A DNA stretch of 64,000 nucleotides from Ramlibacter sp. (lineage in GTDB: Bacteria > Pseudomonadota > Gammaproteobacteria > Burkholderiales > Burkholderiaceae_C): the NCBI RefSeq assembly GCF_028291745.1, contig NZ_JAQGNQ010000066.1:1-64000 (forward strand). Direction: 5' to 3'. This document shows positions 6,919-14,074 of this stretch, piece after piece. The notes under the pieces were generated by a model. The model was given only the letters and a program-made list of their open reading frames with translations. It had not been told where the DNA came from and searched no databases. The position numbers and the translations under genes were made by a program. Position 1 is the first letter of the stretch. Every line of letters starts with the position of its first letter.

Positions 6919-8625
6919 ATGCAGCGCAATGAGGCTGAAATCCGAGATGCTTTAAGCTCCCGGCTAGAGTTGCTTGAGCCGGGACTTCAACTCGTTGAGA
7001 TAGAGAAGTACCTCCCGAACCCGCAGGGAACCCGTGGATTCATTGACCTATTTGCGCGGGATGCAGCCGGTAGGTTCGTCCTGATCGAGCTAAAGAGAAG
7101 CGACGCGGCAAGCCGCGAGGCACTTCATGAAGTGATGAAGTACCTGGAGGCGGTGAAGGCCGCGCTAAGCGCCCGGGACTCGGAGATCCGCATTCTCGTT
7201 GTCTCGACAGAATGGCGCGAGTTGCTCGTTCCCTTCTCATCATTTGTGAGGCGAGTCACTTGTCAGGTCGAGGGCTTCAGGCTCACGGTAGACGAAAACA
7301 ACATCCCAGTGTCTGCCGAGAAGGTCGCGCCCGTAGACCTCGTCGCCGACCGCCTCTTTGCCCCATGGCACGAGGTGAATCTCTACGAAGACCGTCCGGC
7401 GCTTGACGGCGGCGTTGCGGGATACGAGGCAAGTTGCGCCGCGAAGGGGATCGACAACTACGTCCTCATTGTCATGGAAGCGCAGGCGGGCTTCCATGAA
7501 GCAAGCGCTGCCAGTATCAAAGCGGCGCTTGACGCCATTTGCGGGGACGAAGAACGAAGTGCGCTGGGGATGCGCAACTCTACGGAGATTGTGGAGTGGC
7601 TTCCGGAGCACAGGTTCCTCTTGTATTTTGCAACTCTGCAAATGAGCGAAGAGGATTGTTGGGCCGGCATTCGTGCGGGCGCGGAATCTGAAGACTTAGC
7701 CGAGTTCGAGTCTTACGTTGAGGAGATGACCGGAGAGGAACGGCTATGCACACTGCACGAGAAGCTGTACGAGGTAGAACCGTCACCTCCACGAGACTAC
7801 TATGAGATCGGTTACCCCGCGAAATTCGGCACCAAGTTGCTCGACACTGAAGGGTGGCAGATCTTAGAGGTGCGGCGTTACGGCACCCTTCGCTCGAATT
7901 CGCTTCTGGCCGACGACGCGATCGTCAGCGATCTTCGGGGCACCGACGGGAATAGCGCTCAGAAGTTCTCCCGAGACTTCATGCTGTCGTCGAAGGCTGA
8001 AGTTGCAGAGGTTCGCGCGGGGATCCAACGCTGTTTACGTGACAACGCGCCTTGGCGACTACAACTCCTTCGCATGATTGACGAGCTGTCGGCGAACCGA
8101 CCAGAGTTGCATGCGAGGTTGCGGGTGTTCAATCCAAGCAACTTCTGCCTGACACTCTATTTGGTTGCAAGCCGTCCAGACGGAGAGAGTTACGTCCCTG
8201 ACTACACGCTCGCATTGTTTGAGCCGGGAAGTGAGGAACCCGACGAAATCATTTTCGGCGCGATGCAGCCGAACGACGCCTCGCCATCGTTTACGAAGCT
8301 CCTACATGACTACTATGAAGGGGATGGGTTCAGGTTCCTCTTAAATCTAAATTGGGGAGGCTACGAATCACGGGATCCGGAGATTGCCAGAAGCTTAGGC
8401 ATGAGCTACAAGACGTTCAAACTCGTCACTGCTAATGGGCAGCAGCAATACGTCGAACTGGACGAATTGGGCTGGCAGCCCCGCGGCCAGGTCGTCGATG
8501 GATTTGCGCAGTACTTCGAGAGATTCCCGGACCTCTGCCATGATGTTTGCGAGTACTACGCCACTCATTGGAATGGCGTCATGACTATGCACGATCGAGA
8601 CGAGGAGGGGAATTTTCGGACGTAG
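6919..8625 (+). CDS. NucS-like PD-(D/E)xK nuclease-domain protein with long unknown C-terminus
   Basis: 568 aa. Residues 1-115 match the NucS C-terminal nuclease domain (DUF91 type): EPGLQLVEIEKYLPNPQGTRG leads to D43 in GFIDLFARD and E57/K59 in VLIELKR, the PD-(D/E)xK active-site pattern. About 450 residues follow that I do not recognise; they look soluble, mixed alpha/beta and acidic. ATG 6919 has AGAGG just upstream and begins the conserved domain directly, so earlier in-frame starts are unlikely. Base composition is lower in GC than core genes and codons such as TTA and AGA are frequent, suggesting transfer. It converges on darG. A defence or DNA-repair role is inferred. Confidence 0.75.
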   Translation: MQRNEAEIRDALSSRLELLEPGLQLVEIEKYLPNPQGTRGFIDLFARDAAGRFVLIELKRSDAASREALHEVMKYLEAVKAALSARDSEIRILVVSTEWRELLVPFSSFVRRVTCQVEGFRLTVDENNIPVSAEKVAPVDLVADRLFAPWHEVNLYEDRPALDGGVAGYEASCAAKGIDNYVLIVMEAQAGFHEASAASIKAALDAICGDEERSALGMRNSTEIVEWLPEHRFLLYFATLQMSEEDCWAGIRAGAESEDLAEFESYVEEMTGEERLCTLHEKLYEVEPSPPRDYYEIGYPAKFGTKLLDTEGWQILEVRRYGTLRSNSLLADDAIVSDLRGTDGNSAQKFSRDFMLSSKAEVAEVRAGIQRCLRDNAPWRLQLLRMIDELSANRPELHARLRVFNPSNFCLTLYLVASRPDGESYVPDYTLALFEPGSEEPDEIIFGAMQPNDASPSFTKLLHDYYEGDGFRFLLNLNWGGYESRDPEIARSLGMSYKTFKLVTANGQQQYVELDELGWQPRGQVVDGFAQYFERFPDLCHDVCEYYATHWNGVMTMHDRDEEGNFRT

Positions 8626-8717
8626 CAAGTTAAAGCTACAACCGGCAGCGCCTCTTCTTACATTGGTCGCGGCCCACGACGGCGTGAGACAGCAACCAAT
8701 CACGCTCTAGGGCGCAG

Positions 8718-9788
8718 CTAGTGAATTGCACTGCGGGACTCGTCATCCCAGCGCTGCTCTTTCAGCCGCTCCCAAGCTTTGCGCAAGTGAGGCGCCTTCA
8801 AGAGTTCACTCTTTCTCCCGCTCCAGCGATGTACCGCCGCAATAGCGGCATCGCACGAATACCTTGCCTCAGGATCGTGGCACATCACCCAATGCATTGT
8901 GCTGAGTAGCTCCATGCCATAGGCGTCCTCGTAGCCGTCAATGAGCTTCGCAACCCGCTCCATCTGCTCCTGAACGTCAGGCCGCTTAGCGAGAAAGTCG
9001 TCTGACTCCTCGATCGCATCATTGATCAACAACAGGGGCTTCTTTGGCTGGTCTTCGCCGTCCCCGAACCCTTGCAGGTAGTGCTGCTCCATCCGGATTA
9101 GGACCTGTCGGAGGTTGGTCGCATAAGGCCCGTAGTGATGGGCCTTGTAGCTAAGCTTTAGGTTGAGTCCAGCCTCTTGCATGAAGTACATCAGCTTCTG
9201 CACTTCAAGGAGGCTCACAAAAGGATCGAGCAGTCCACGACGGTACTGGTTCATGAGAGCGATAAGCGTCGCCTGCGCCAAGGTCATCTTGGGCTTTGCC
9301 GTTGCATTCGGCATGTCTGCCGCCGCAGGCGCGTCGCCGGGGGCGTAAAGCAGCACCTTGACCTGTGGCAATGCTTCAAAAGCCTTCAAGATGCGCGGCT
9401 TTACCTCAGCCCAGTCTAAGCCCCCGTTTCCACAACCTAACGGAGGCACCGCGATCGAGCGAATTTGCAGCCGTTGGATGGTCTGTACGAGTGACTTCAG
9501 TCCTTCTTCGATGTCGGCAATCCTGCTCTTGGATCTCCAGTGACCCTTGGTAGGGAAGTTGATGATCCACCGGGGTCCATCACCGATGGCTCCCAAGTCA
9601 TAAACGTGCATCTCTCCCAACATGATCCGGCCGGATTTGCAGGCGTCGAGATAATTCTGGTACATGGCGGGATAGCTGTTGCGAAACTGCAGCGCTATCC
9701 CTTTGCCCATCACGCCCTCGGTGTTGACGGTGTTCACCAATGCGTCAGCCGGAGCTAAAAGCAGGTTTCCCGATGTAGGTTCGATCAT
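8718..9788 (-). CDS. darG: DarG-type antitoxin, macro-domain DNA ADP-ribosylglycohydrolase
   Basis: 356 aa. Residues 1-155 form a macro domain (GNLLLAPADALVNTVNTEG, MGKGIALQF, VPPLGCGNGGLDW). K81 in NFPTKGHW corresponds to the lysine implicated in catalysis in characterised DarG. Residues about 170-356 match the DarG C-terminal region (VQKLMYFMQEAGLNL, HHYGPYATNLRQVL), which binds and neutralises the toxin. It removes ADP-ribose from thymidine in DNA. Its ATG overlaps the darT stop as ATGA, the usual toxin-then-antitoxin order. DarTG systems are known anti-phage abortive-infection modules. Confidence 0.92.
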   Translation of the reverse strand: MIEPTSGNLLLAPADALVNTVNTEGVMGKGIALQFRNSYPAMYQNYLDACKSGRIMLGEMHVYDLGAIGDGPRWIINFPTKGHWRSKSRIADIEEGLKSLVQTIQRLQIRSIAVPPLGCGNGGLDWAEVKPRILKAFEALPQVKVLLYAPGDAPAAADMPNATAKPKMTLAQATLIALMNQYRRGLLDPFVSLLEVQKLMYFMQEAGLNLKLSYKAHHYGPYATNLRQVLIRMEQHYLQGFGDGEDQPKKPLLLINDAIEESDDFLAKRPDVQEQMERVAKLIDGYEDAYGMELLSTMHWVMCHDPEARYSCDAAIAAVHRWSGRKSELLKAPHLRKAWERLKEQRWDDESRSAIH

Positions 9789-10414
9789 CCGTAGTACCAG
9801 TGGCGATTGACAGAGATTGGGGGACGGTGAGCTTGTGTGACAAGCATTTGAGTCACAGCTGCTTGAATCTCGGCGTTATGGCAGCCGATATGCGATATCG
9901 CCGTCCACGGAAAGAAGTCTGCGACCAAGAACTCGGCGGCCTTCTGGTGAGTACGCCCACCCCATGAATTTGCCTCGATAGCGGACCAATCGAGATGCTC
10001 TAAGGCAGAAGGATCAGGGCTAAAAGTCGCGTGAGCGGCACCCGCGTTTCCATCTGAGATGGCCCACGCACGTCCGAGCGAAATGCCGGTCGCTACAGTA
10101 CTAACCAAGTGCACGACGGTCGTTTGGCACCCTTTGGGTAAGCCGGTGTTGCCCATGTTGATCGTGTACAGCATCACAGACCTAGGGCAATAGTAGAAGG
10201 GGACAAACTCTCCCACAAACCGATTTCCGCAACAGTCCACGCGGAGTTGAGTCATTCTTCGCTGCTTGATATGTCCGTAGCCGATCTGCTGCGCCGGCCC
10301 ACCGACTGCTGTCAAGGCAACGTCCGAGTACAAACCTCCGGACTGCAAAATTCGAGGCAAGTTCGCCACGTCCGTGATGTGATAGATCGCAGTATTAGCG
10401 GGCGTTCTTGGCAT
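9785..10414 (-). CDS. darT: DarT-type toxin, ssDNA thymidine ADP-ribosyltransferase
   Basis: 209 aa, DUF4433/DarT family. Visible motifs are YHIT at 11-14 (NAD pocket), VPFYYCPRSVMLY at 71-83 and the catalytic glutamate E161 in KAAEFLV. It transfers ADP-ribose from NAD+ to thymidine in single-stranded DNA, blocking replication. The reaction is family knowledge; the residues are seen here. The whole length is present, with no frameshift, and it is coupled to darG by a 4-bp overlap. Promoter signals in the 82-bp gap upstream are weak (CATTAC-like -10). Confidence 0.92.
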   Translation of the reverse strand: MPRTPANTAIYHITDVANLPRILQSGGLYSDVALTAVGGPAQQIGYGHIKQRRMTQLRVDCCGNRFVGEFVPFYYCPRSVMLYTINMGNTGLPKGCQTTVVHLVSTVATGISLGRAWAISDGNAGAAHATFSPDPSALEHLDWSAIEANSWGGRTHQKAAEFLVADFFPWTAISHIGCHNAEIQAAVTQMLVTQAHRPPISVNRHWYYG

Positions 10415-10496
10415 TTAAGTCGGCATGAGTAATGCACAACCGCGACTTGCGCGTCTGTCTCTGCTGCTCTGGCACCCCTGCAAAAAACGCAAGGGC

Positions 10497-11726
10497 CTAG
10501 GCACGCTTGGGACGTGAGAGTCGGAACGGCACCACCGTACCACTCCCGCCACTCCCGCCACTCCCGTTCCCGGCACTAGGCTCAGTCGGCTGTCGAAGGG
10601 TCGCCATCTGTACGACGTTGTCCTTCCCCTCGAAGTAGCCATCCGGCAGACCAGCCAACATCTGCACATCCAAAGCCGAAAGACCAATCTGACGCGGAAT
10701 AGATTCGAGCGTCAGCACACCCGACTCGATCAGGAGATCGAGAGTGCGCCTTAGAAGACGTGGCTGCTCTGGAGGACGATCGCCATCAAAGGGTTCGGAT
10801 TTCGCTCCCCAACGAGCAGAGCGCCGCTTGAAGAGCACTTGCGCCCCTTCCTCGGAAAGGATCGATAGTGCCCGAAGCCGCATCACGATTGCGCCTACTG
10901 AAACACCCCAGCGACGCTTCAGCAGAAGCAGATCGTCCAAGGTGACGGGCATGCGGATTTCAGATGCGAACGTCTCTGCCGGGAGAAGTAGCGCTCCGGA
11001 GAAGTAGTGAGCCTGCTTCTCTAGCAACTTGTGTCGGTCCCGGTCAGATGGGTCCGTGATGTGCTTGTGAAGAATGAGGTGGCCCAATTCGTGAGCCAGA
11101 TCAAACCTGCTTCTATAGCCGTTGTCTTTGTCGGCAGACAGAAGGATGAATGGGCGACTCATCGCCCCGCTCCAGGCGGACAGGCCTTCGATTTGGGCGA
11201 TACCGGTCTCTTCCCTCAGCAGGATTACGCCTGCCCCTTCAACAGCGAGGGCGAGGTCAGGAACTGCCGTACGGCCAAGACCCCACATGTCTCTACATTC
11301 ACACGCAGCGCGTTCGATCTCCTCCGCCGTGATTTCTTCTGGGTTCCGATGCTCCCGAAAGGGCAGAAGCACGTCAGGATAGTCGACGTACTCCTCTAAC
11401 GCGGCCGCAAGCTCCTGGCCCCAAAGGAGCCTCTGTTCGAGCATCGCGCGTGCTGCGACATGAGCAGACGCATTACTTCTAAAAAGCGGGGGCGATACGG
11501 CGGGCGGTGGGGGCTTCCTGGTAAACCACTCGGGGGTAACGTTCACCACCGTTGCCAATCGCTCAAGGGCGTCTGCTTCCGGGGCCTGCTGGCCCGATCG
11601 CCACTTGCTGATCGTTGCCGGCGACACGCCAACGAGTGACGCAAGCTGCACCTGACTAAGACGACGGGCAGCAAGTGCCTGACTCAAACGAGCCGCCTCG
11701 AAGCCCTGAATACCATTCCTAGCCAT
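10497..11726 (-). CDS. XRE-family regulator fused to ImmA/IrrE metallopeptidase
   Basis: 409 aa. An N-terminal HTH_3/XRE domain is at 11-66 (LSQVQLASLVGVSPATISKW), followed by a proline-rich link and an ImmA/IrrE-type zinc protease domain with HELGH at 212-216. A winged-helix-like stretch follows, then an unusual Gly/Ser tail (GSGGSGGSG) encoded by a tandem 9-bp repeat near 10544-10567. Such proteins repress and then derepress mobile-element or toxin genes by proteolysis. It begins inside the end of the upstream unknown gene (8-bp overlap), so the two form one operon that runs toward darTG. It may control itself or the island; the target is not shown. Confidence 0.9.
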   Translation of the reverse strand: MARNGIQGFEAARLSQALAARRLSQVQLASLVGVSPATISKWRSGQQAPEADALERLATVVNVTPEWFTRKPPPPAVSPPLFRSNASAHVAARAMLEQRLLWGQELAAALEEYVDYPDVLLPFREHRNPEEITAEEIERAACECRDMWGLGRTAVPDLALAVEGAGVILLREETGIAQIEGLSAWSGAMSRPFILLSADKDNGYRSRFDLAHELGHLILHKHITDPSDRDRHKLLEKQAHYFSGALLLPAETFASEIRMPVTLDDLLLLKRRWGVSVGAIVMRLRALSILSEEGAQVLFKRRSARWGAKSEPFDGDRPPEQPRLLRRTLDLLIESGVLTLESIPRQIGLSALDVQMLAGLPDGYFEGKDNVVQMATLRQPTEPSAGNGSGGSGGSGTVVPFRLSRPKRA

Positions 11727-12378
11727 GACCGGTGCCGTCCTGCTCGTTCTTCTTGATAACGTTGGTCTTCAGACGCGGCACAGCGCGATCTTCAGCAGCT
11801 GCACCCGGCACTTGATGCTCGTAATGCTCAAGGAACGCCGACAGCGGTTCACGATAGAGCCAGCCGGTCATCTGCGGATTCGGCACCGCGATCTGGACGG
11901 AAACTGGCCCTTCCGGCTGGACGTGAATGGAACCAGAAAAGCAGGCAACGAAGAATGCGACTGCATCCGAAGCGGGCGAGTAGGTGTGAAACAGGCCCGG
12001 CTGAACCAGAGGCTCGATCGCCCTGTTCGCCAGCGACATTTGGCGTCGCGTCTTGCTGCGCCTTCCGTTGACCCAGAATCCTTCCGGAATGTTGAAACGC
12101 GCCAGCGTCACAACACCGGTTCGCCCGGTCACCACACTGTTACCTCGAAGCGGCGTAGGTTGCGCCTCCGCGACCGCCAGCGCTTGATGGAACGCCTCAT
12201 TCATGTGGAAGTGCCGAAGCTGCCCCACGACGTGCGGCAAATGTCCATCCTGCATGCCTTTCGCCCCGGCATACGCCCGTGCAGCACCTGCGGTCAGGGC
12301 CTCCTCCACAGCGAGGACTAGCGGACGCGGCACATTACGCGCCAGTAGCGACGGAACAGTCTCGATCGGTTTAGCCAC
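11719..12378 (-). CDS. Unknown protein paired with XRE/ImmA regulator
   Basis: 219 aa, not recognised. It has no signal peptide or clear membrane segment. Ala-rich helices occupy the N-terminal 90 residues, with a histidine cluster at about 47-60 (LPHVVGQLRHFHMNEAFH). A mixed strand region follows (RTGVVTLARFNIPEGFWVNGRRSK), and the C-terminus is charged and ends in HG. Its last 8 bp overlap the start of the XRE/ImmA gene, so it is probably the substrate, partner or co-regulator of that protease-regulator. Its start is preceded by a TAAAAT -10-like box (12411-12406) and by repeated GTTTCGT motifs. Composition is island-like. Confidence 0.75.
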   Translation of the reverse strand: MAKPIETVPSLLARNVPRPLVLAVEEALTAGAARAYAGAKGMQDGHLPHVVGQLRHFHMNEAFHQALAVAEAQPTPLRGNSVVTGRTGVVTLARFNIPEGFWVNGRRSKTRRQMSLANRAIEPLVQPGLFHTYSPASDAVAFFVACFSGSIHVQPEGPVSVQIAVPNPQMTGWLYREPLSAFLEHYEHQVPGAAAEDRAVPRLKTNVIKKNEQDGTGHG

Positions 12379-12390
12379 GGCAGCCTCTGA

Positions 12391-12465
12391 GTTTCGTGTT
12401 GGCGGATTTTATGCCTGAAATGTTTCGTTCAGCACTAGGTGTTCAAAAATAGTTTCGTTTTGGCG
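12391..12465. promoter_or_regulatory. Operator-like direct repeats upstream of island regulator operon
   Basis: GTTTCGTGTTGGCG at 12391-12404 and GTTTCGTTTTGGCG at 12452-12465 differ at one base and are 61 bp apart. A partial copy GTTTCGTT is at 12422-12429, midway. The TAAAAT box for the minus-strand operon lies between them. The spacing of about 30 bp (three helical turns) suits cooperative binding on one face of the DNA, plausibly by the XRE protein encoded downstream. Confidence 0.5.
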
Positions 12466-12594
12466 ACACTTCGGTTGCGCGAGGTGTTGGCTGGCTAAGA
12501 TTGCGCGTGGCAGAAAGTGTCTGTCCACATTTTGTCCAACCAAGATGGACAAAGCGGCATCAGAGGCACCACCTCTAGCCTTATGAATCAGCGA

Positions 12595-12645
12595 CTTAGT
12601 GTCGCCCTGCTCACGATCTACGACATGTGCAAGGCCCTGGAGCTC
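12595..12645 (+). pseudogene. moaC-like coding remnant
   Basis: Read in frame, this gives LSVALLTIYDMCKALE, closely matching the conserved MoaC segment containing SVAALTIYDMCKAV. Neither the preceding EMEALTAV part nor the following part of MoaC is present. It is therefore a scrap of a molybdenum-cofactor gene, probably left by the rearrangement that created this edge. A chance match is possible but unlikely for a 10-residue near-identity. Confidence 0.5.
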
Positions 12646-12754
12646 GCGGCGACACGCCCCCTGTCGCCTATTTGCCATCCCCTCCCCCGGCCGATTCCCA
12701 TTCCCCTCCCCCTCCCGTAGAGTCGCCCCCACAATCAAAACGAGAGGGTAGTCG

Positions 12755-13228
12755 GTGAGTCAATCGAGGAGAGATCCAAGCTTGCGCCAGCCCGGGGACG
12801 CGGAGCGCGCGGTGGAGGTCGTCGAGAAGGACACCGACACGGCGTGGGCCCTGTTCGAAGCCCTGCGCCTGCAGCAGCAACACGGCGTCGAGACGACGCG
12901 GCCGGGACACCTGGAACCGGCGCCCCCGGCCAACGAGCCGTCCGCCGGCGTGAGCCTGGATGACGCCTTGCTCGAAGTGCGCCGCAACAACCGCGTATGC
13001 CCCCTGCCCGCCATCTGGAAGCAGGTCTGGGACTATCTTCCGAACAAGAGCAGCACCTTGTCGCCGGTGCCCATGACCGCGGCCGAATGGGCGCAGCTGC
13101 CGGCGCTGCAGCTGCGCAGTCGCCTGCGCGAGCACCTGGTATGGGCCGACGCGCAAGGCGTGCTGCCGCAGGTACTCGGGGCGCTGCGCAAGGTGCCGGA
13201 AAAACGCTGGCACCACATCGGGGCCTGA
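12755..13228 (+). CDS. Hypothetical protein
   Basis: 157 aa beginning at GTG 12755, with GAGAGGG about 7 nt upstream. It is soluble, acidic in the first half and contains a proline-rich link near residues 50-62. The second half (LPAIWKQVWDYLP, then LPALQLRSRLREHLVWADAQGVLPQVLGALRKVPEKRWHHI) looks like a compact helical domain. High-GC codon use fits the core chromosome. No function is recognised. It is the first core-like gene right of the accessory island. Confidence 0.7.
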   Translation: MSQSRRDPSLRQPGDAERAVEVVEKDTDTAWALFEALRLQQQHGVETTRPGHLEPAPPANEPSAGVSLDDALLEVRRNNRVCPLPAIWKQVWDYLPNKSSTLSPVPMTAAEWAQLPALQLRSRLREHLVWADAQGVLPQVLGALRKVPEKRWHHIGA

Positions 13229-13440
13229 CATGTAGGTGCTGTCTGGCGTCGGGCGGGGCAGCAACCATCCATGCGGTTTCCTGCCCAGCGCACGCGAAGG
13301 CGCCACAGCCCCAATCTGGCGCGTGTCCGCCGCCGCCGCTGCCTCTGCCATCCTCCTTCTTACAAGCTACTAACGCAACTTCCCACAAACTTCCCCTTAT
13401 TGCCGCGCCTAGACTGGATCGCATCACTGGGAGGTGAGTC

Positions 13441-14067
13441 ATGGAGAAGGTCGCAGTCACCGGCCACAGCGCCGGGAGTCGTTGCCAGAAACCGCTCGCG
13501 CCTTGCGCCGCATTCGCGCTGGTGGCCCTGGGCATCGGGTGCGGGTCGGTGCAGGCGCAACAACAGAAGACCGCGGATGCGGTGGTGGCCAATGCGCGCG
13601 CCGAGCAGTCGGTGCGCGTGCAGGTGCAGACCAGCGCGCTGCCCCGCCTGGAGGCGCAAGACTCGGGCTTCCAGGCACCCCGCATCGACCTGTCGCTGTT
13701 CCCCACGGCCAGCTCCAATCTCGGCGCCGTCGTCGGGGTCAGCGGCTTCAGCAACCGGTCGCCGCTGCTGGGCCTGCCGCCGCCGCGCACCAGCGTCGAC
13801 TTCGGCCTGCGCTGGAGCCAGCGCGTGCAGAGCAGCCAGATCGACATCACCGCCTGGCGCCGCATGAGCTCCGACGAAGACGCATACACGCTGGCCCAGT
13901 CGCGCGAGCCGGTTTACGGCGCCCGCGTCGAATTGAACCTCTCTCCCAGCAAGGGCCCCCTCAGCCTCGACGGCGGCTTCATCGGCATGCAGCTGGAAAG
14001 CGGCGCCCGCATCTCGGTCAAGCGCAAGGACGGCGGGCCGATGCTTTACTACCGCACCAGCTTCTGA
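13441..14067 (+). CDS. Exported hypothetical protein
   Basis: 208 aa. A signal peptide is likely at 1-39 (hydrophobic 20-36, cleavage after VQA). The mature part is rich in alternating polar/hydrophobic stretches and ends in SVKRKDGGPMLYYRTSF with a C-terminal Phe, suggesting an outer-membrane or surface protein. ATG 13441 has a strong GGGAGGTGAG site. It faces the AddA-like gene tail to tail with only 7 bp between stops. No family is recognised. Confidence 0.75.
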   Translation: MEKVAVTGHSAGSRCQKPLAPCAAFALVALGIGCGSVQAQQQKTADAVVANARAEQSVRVQVQTSALPRLEAQDSGFQAPRIDLSLFPTASSNLGAVVGVSGFSNRSPLLGLPPPRTSVDFGLRWSQRVQSSQIDITAWRRMSSDEDAYTLAQSREPVYGARVELNLSPSKGPLSLDGGFIGMQLESGARISVKRKDGGPMLYYRTSF

Positions 14068-14074
14068 CCACGCT

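Larger units (their letters stand above)
12379..12754. other. Non-coding right edge of island
   Basis: A 376-bp stretch with no complete gene. It holds the presumed promoter and operator repeats of the minus-strand regulator operon (12391-12465), the inverted repeat TTTGTCCA/TGGACAAA near 12535-12558, a moaC-like coding scrap at 12595-12645 and a C-rich tract near 12672-12718. The base composition returns to the high-GC core value over this interval. Confidence 0.55.

Noticed and set aside
10544-10567. Tandem 9-bp repeats as a regulatory minisatellite
   Set aside because: They lie in frame inside the XRE/ImmA gene and simply encode a Gly/Ser tail; only a few copies are present.
12409-12738. 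Minus-strand open frame at the island edge, 109 codons
   Set aside because: Crosses operator repeats, the moaC scrap in antisense and a C-rich tract; no start signal or coherent protein.
6290-12754. Possible site-specific integration into ffs with flanking direct repeats
   Set aside because: The ffs 3' end sequence was looked for in 12379-12754 and not found; no integrase is present.
13379-13414. ECF/sigma-E-like promoter before the exported protein at 13441 (AAACTT with TAGACT 17 bp on)
   Set aside because: The -10 part does not fit the sigma-E consensus and similar matches are frequent by chance.
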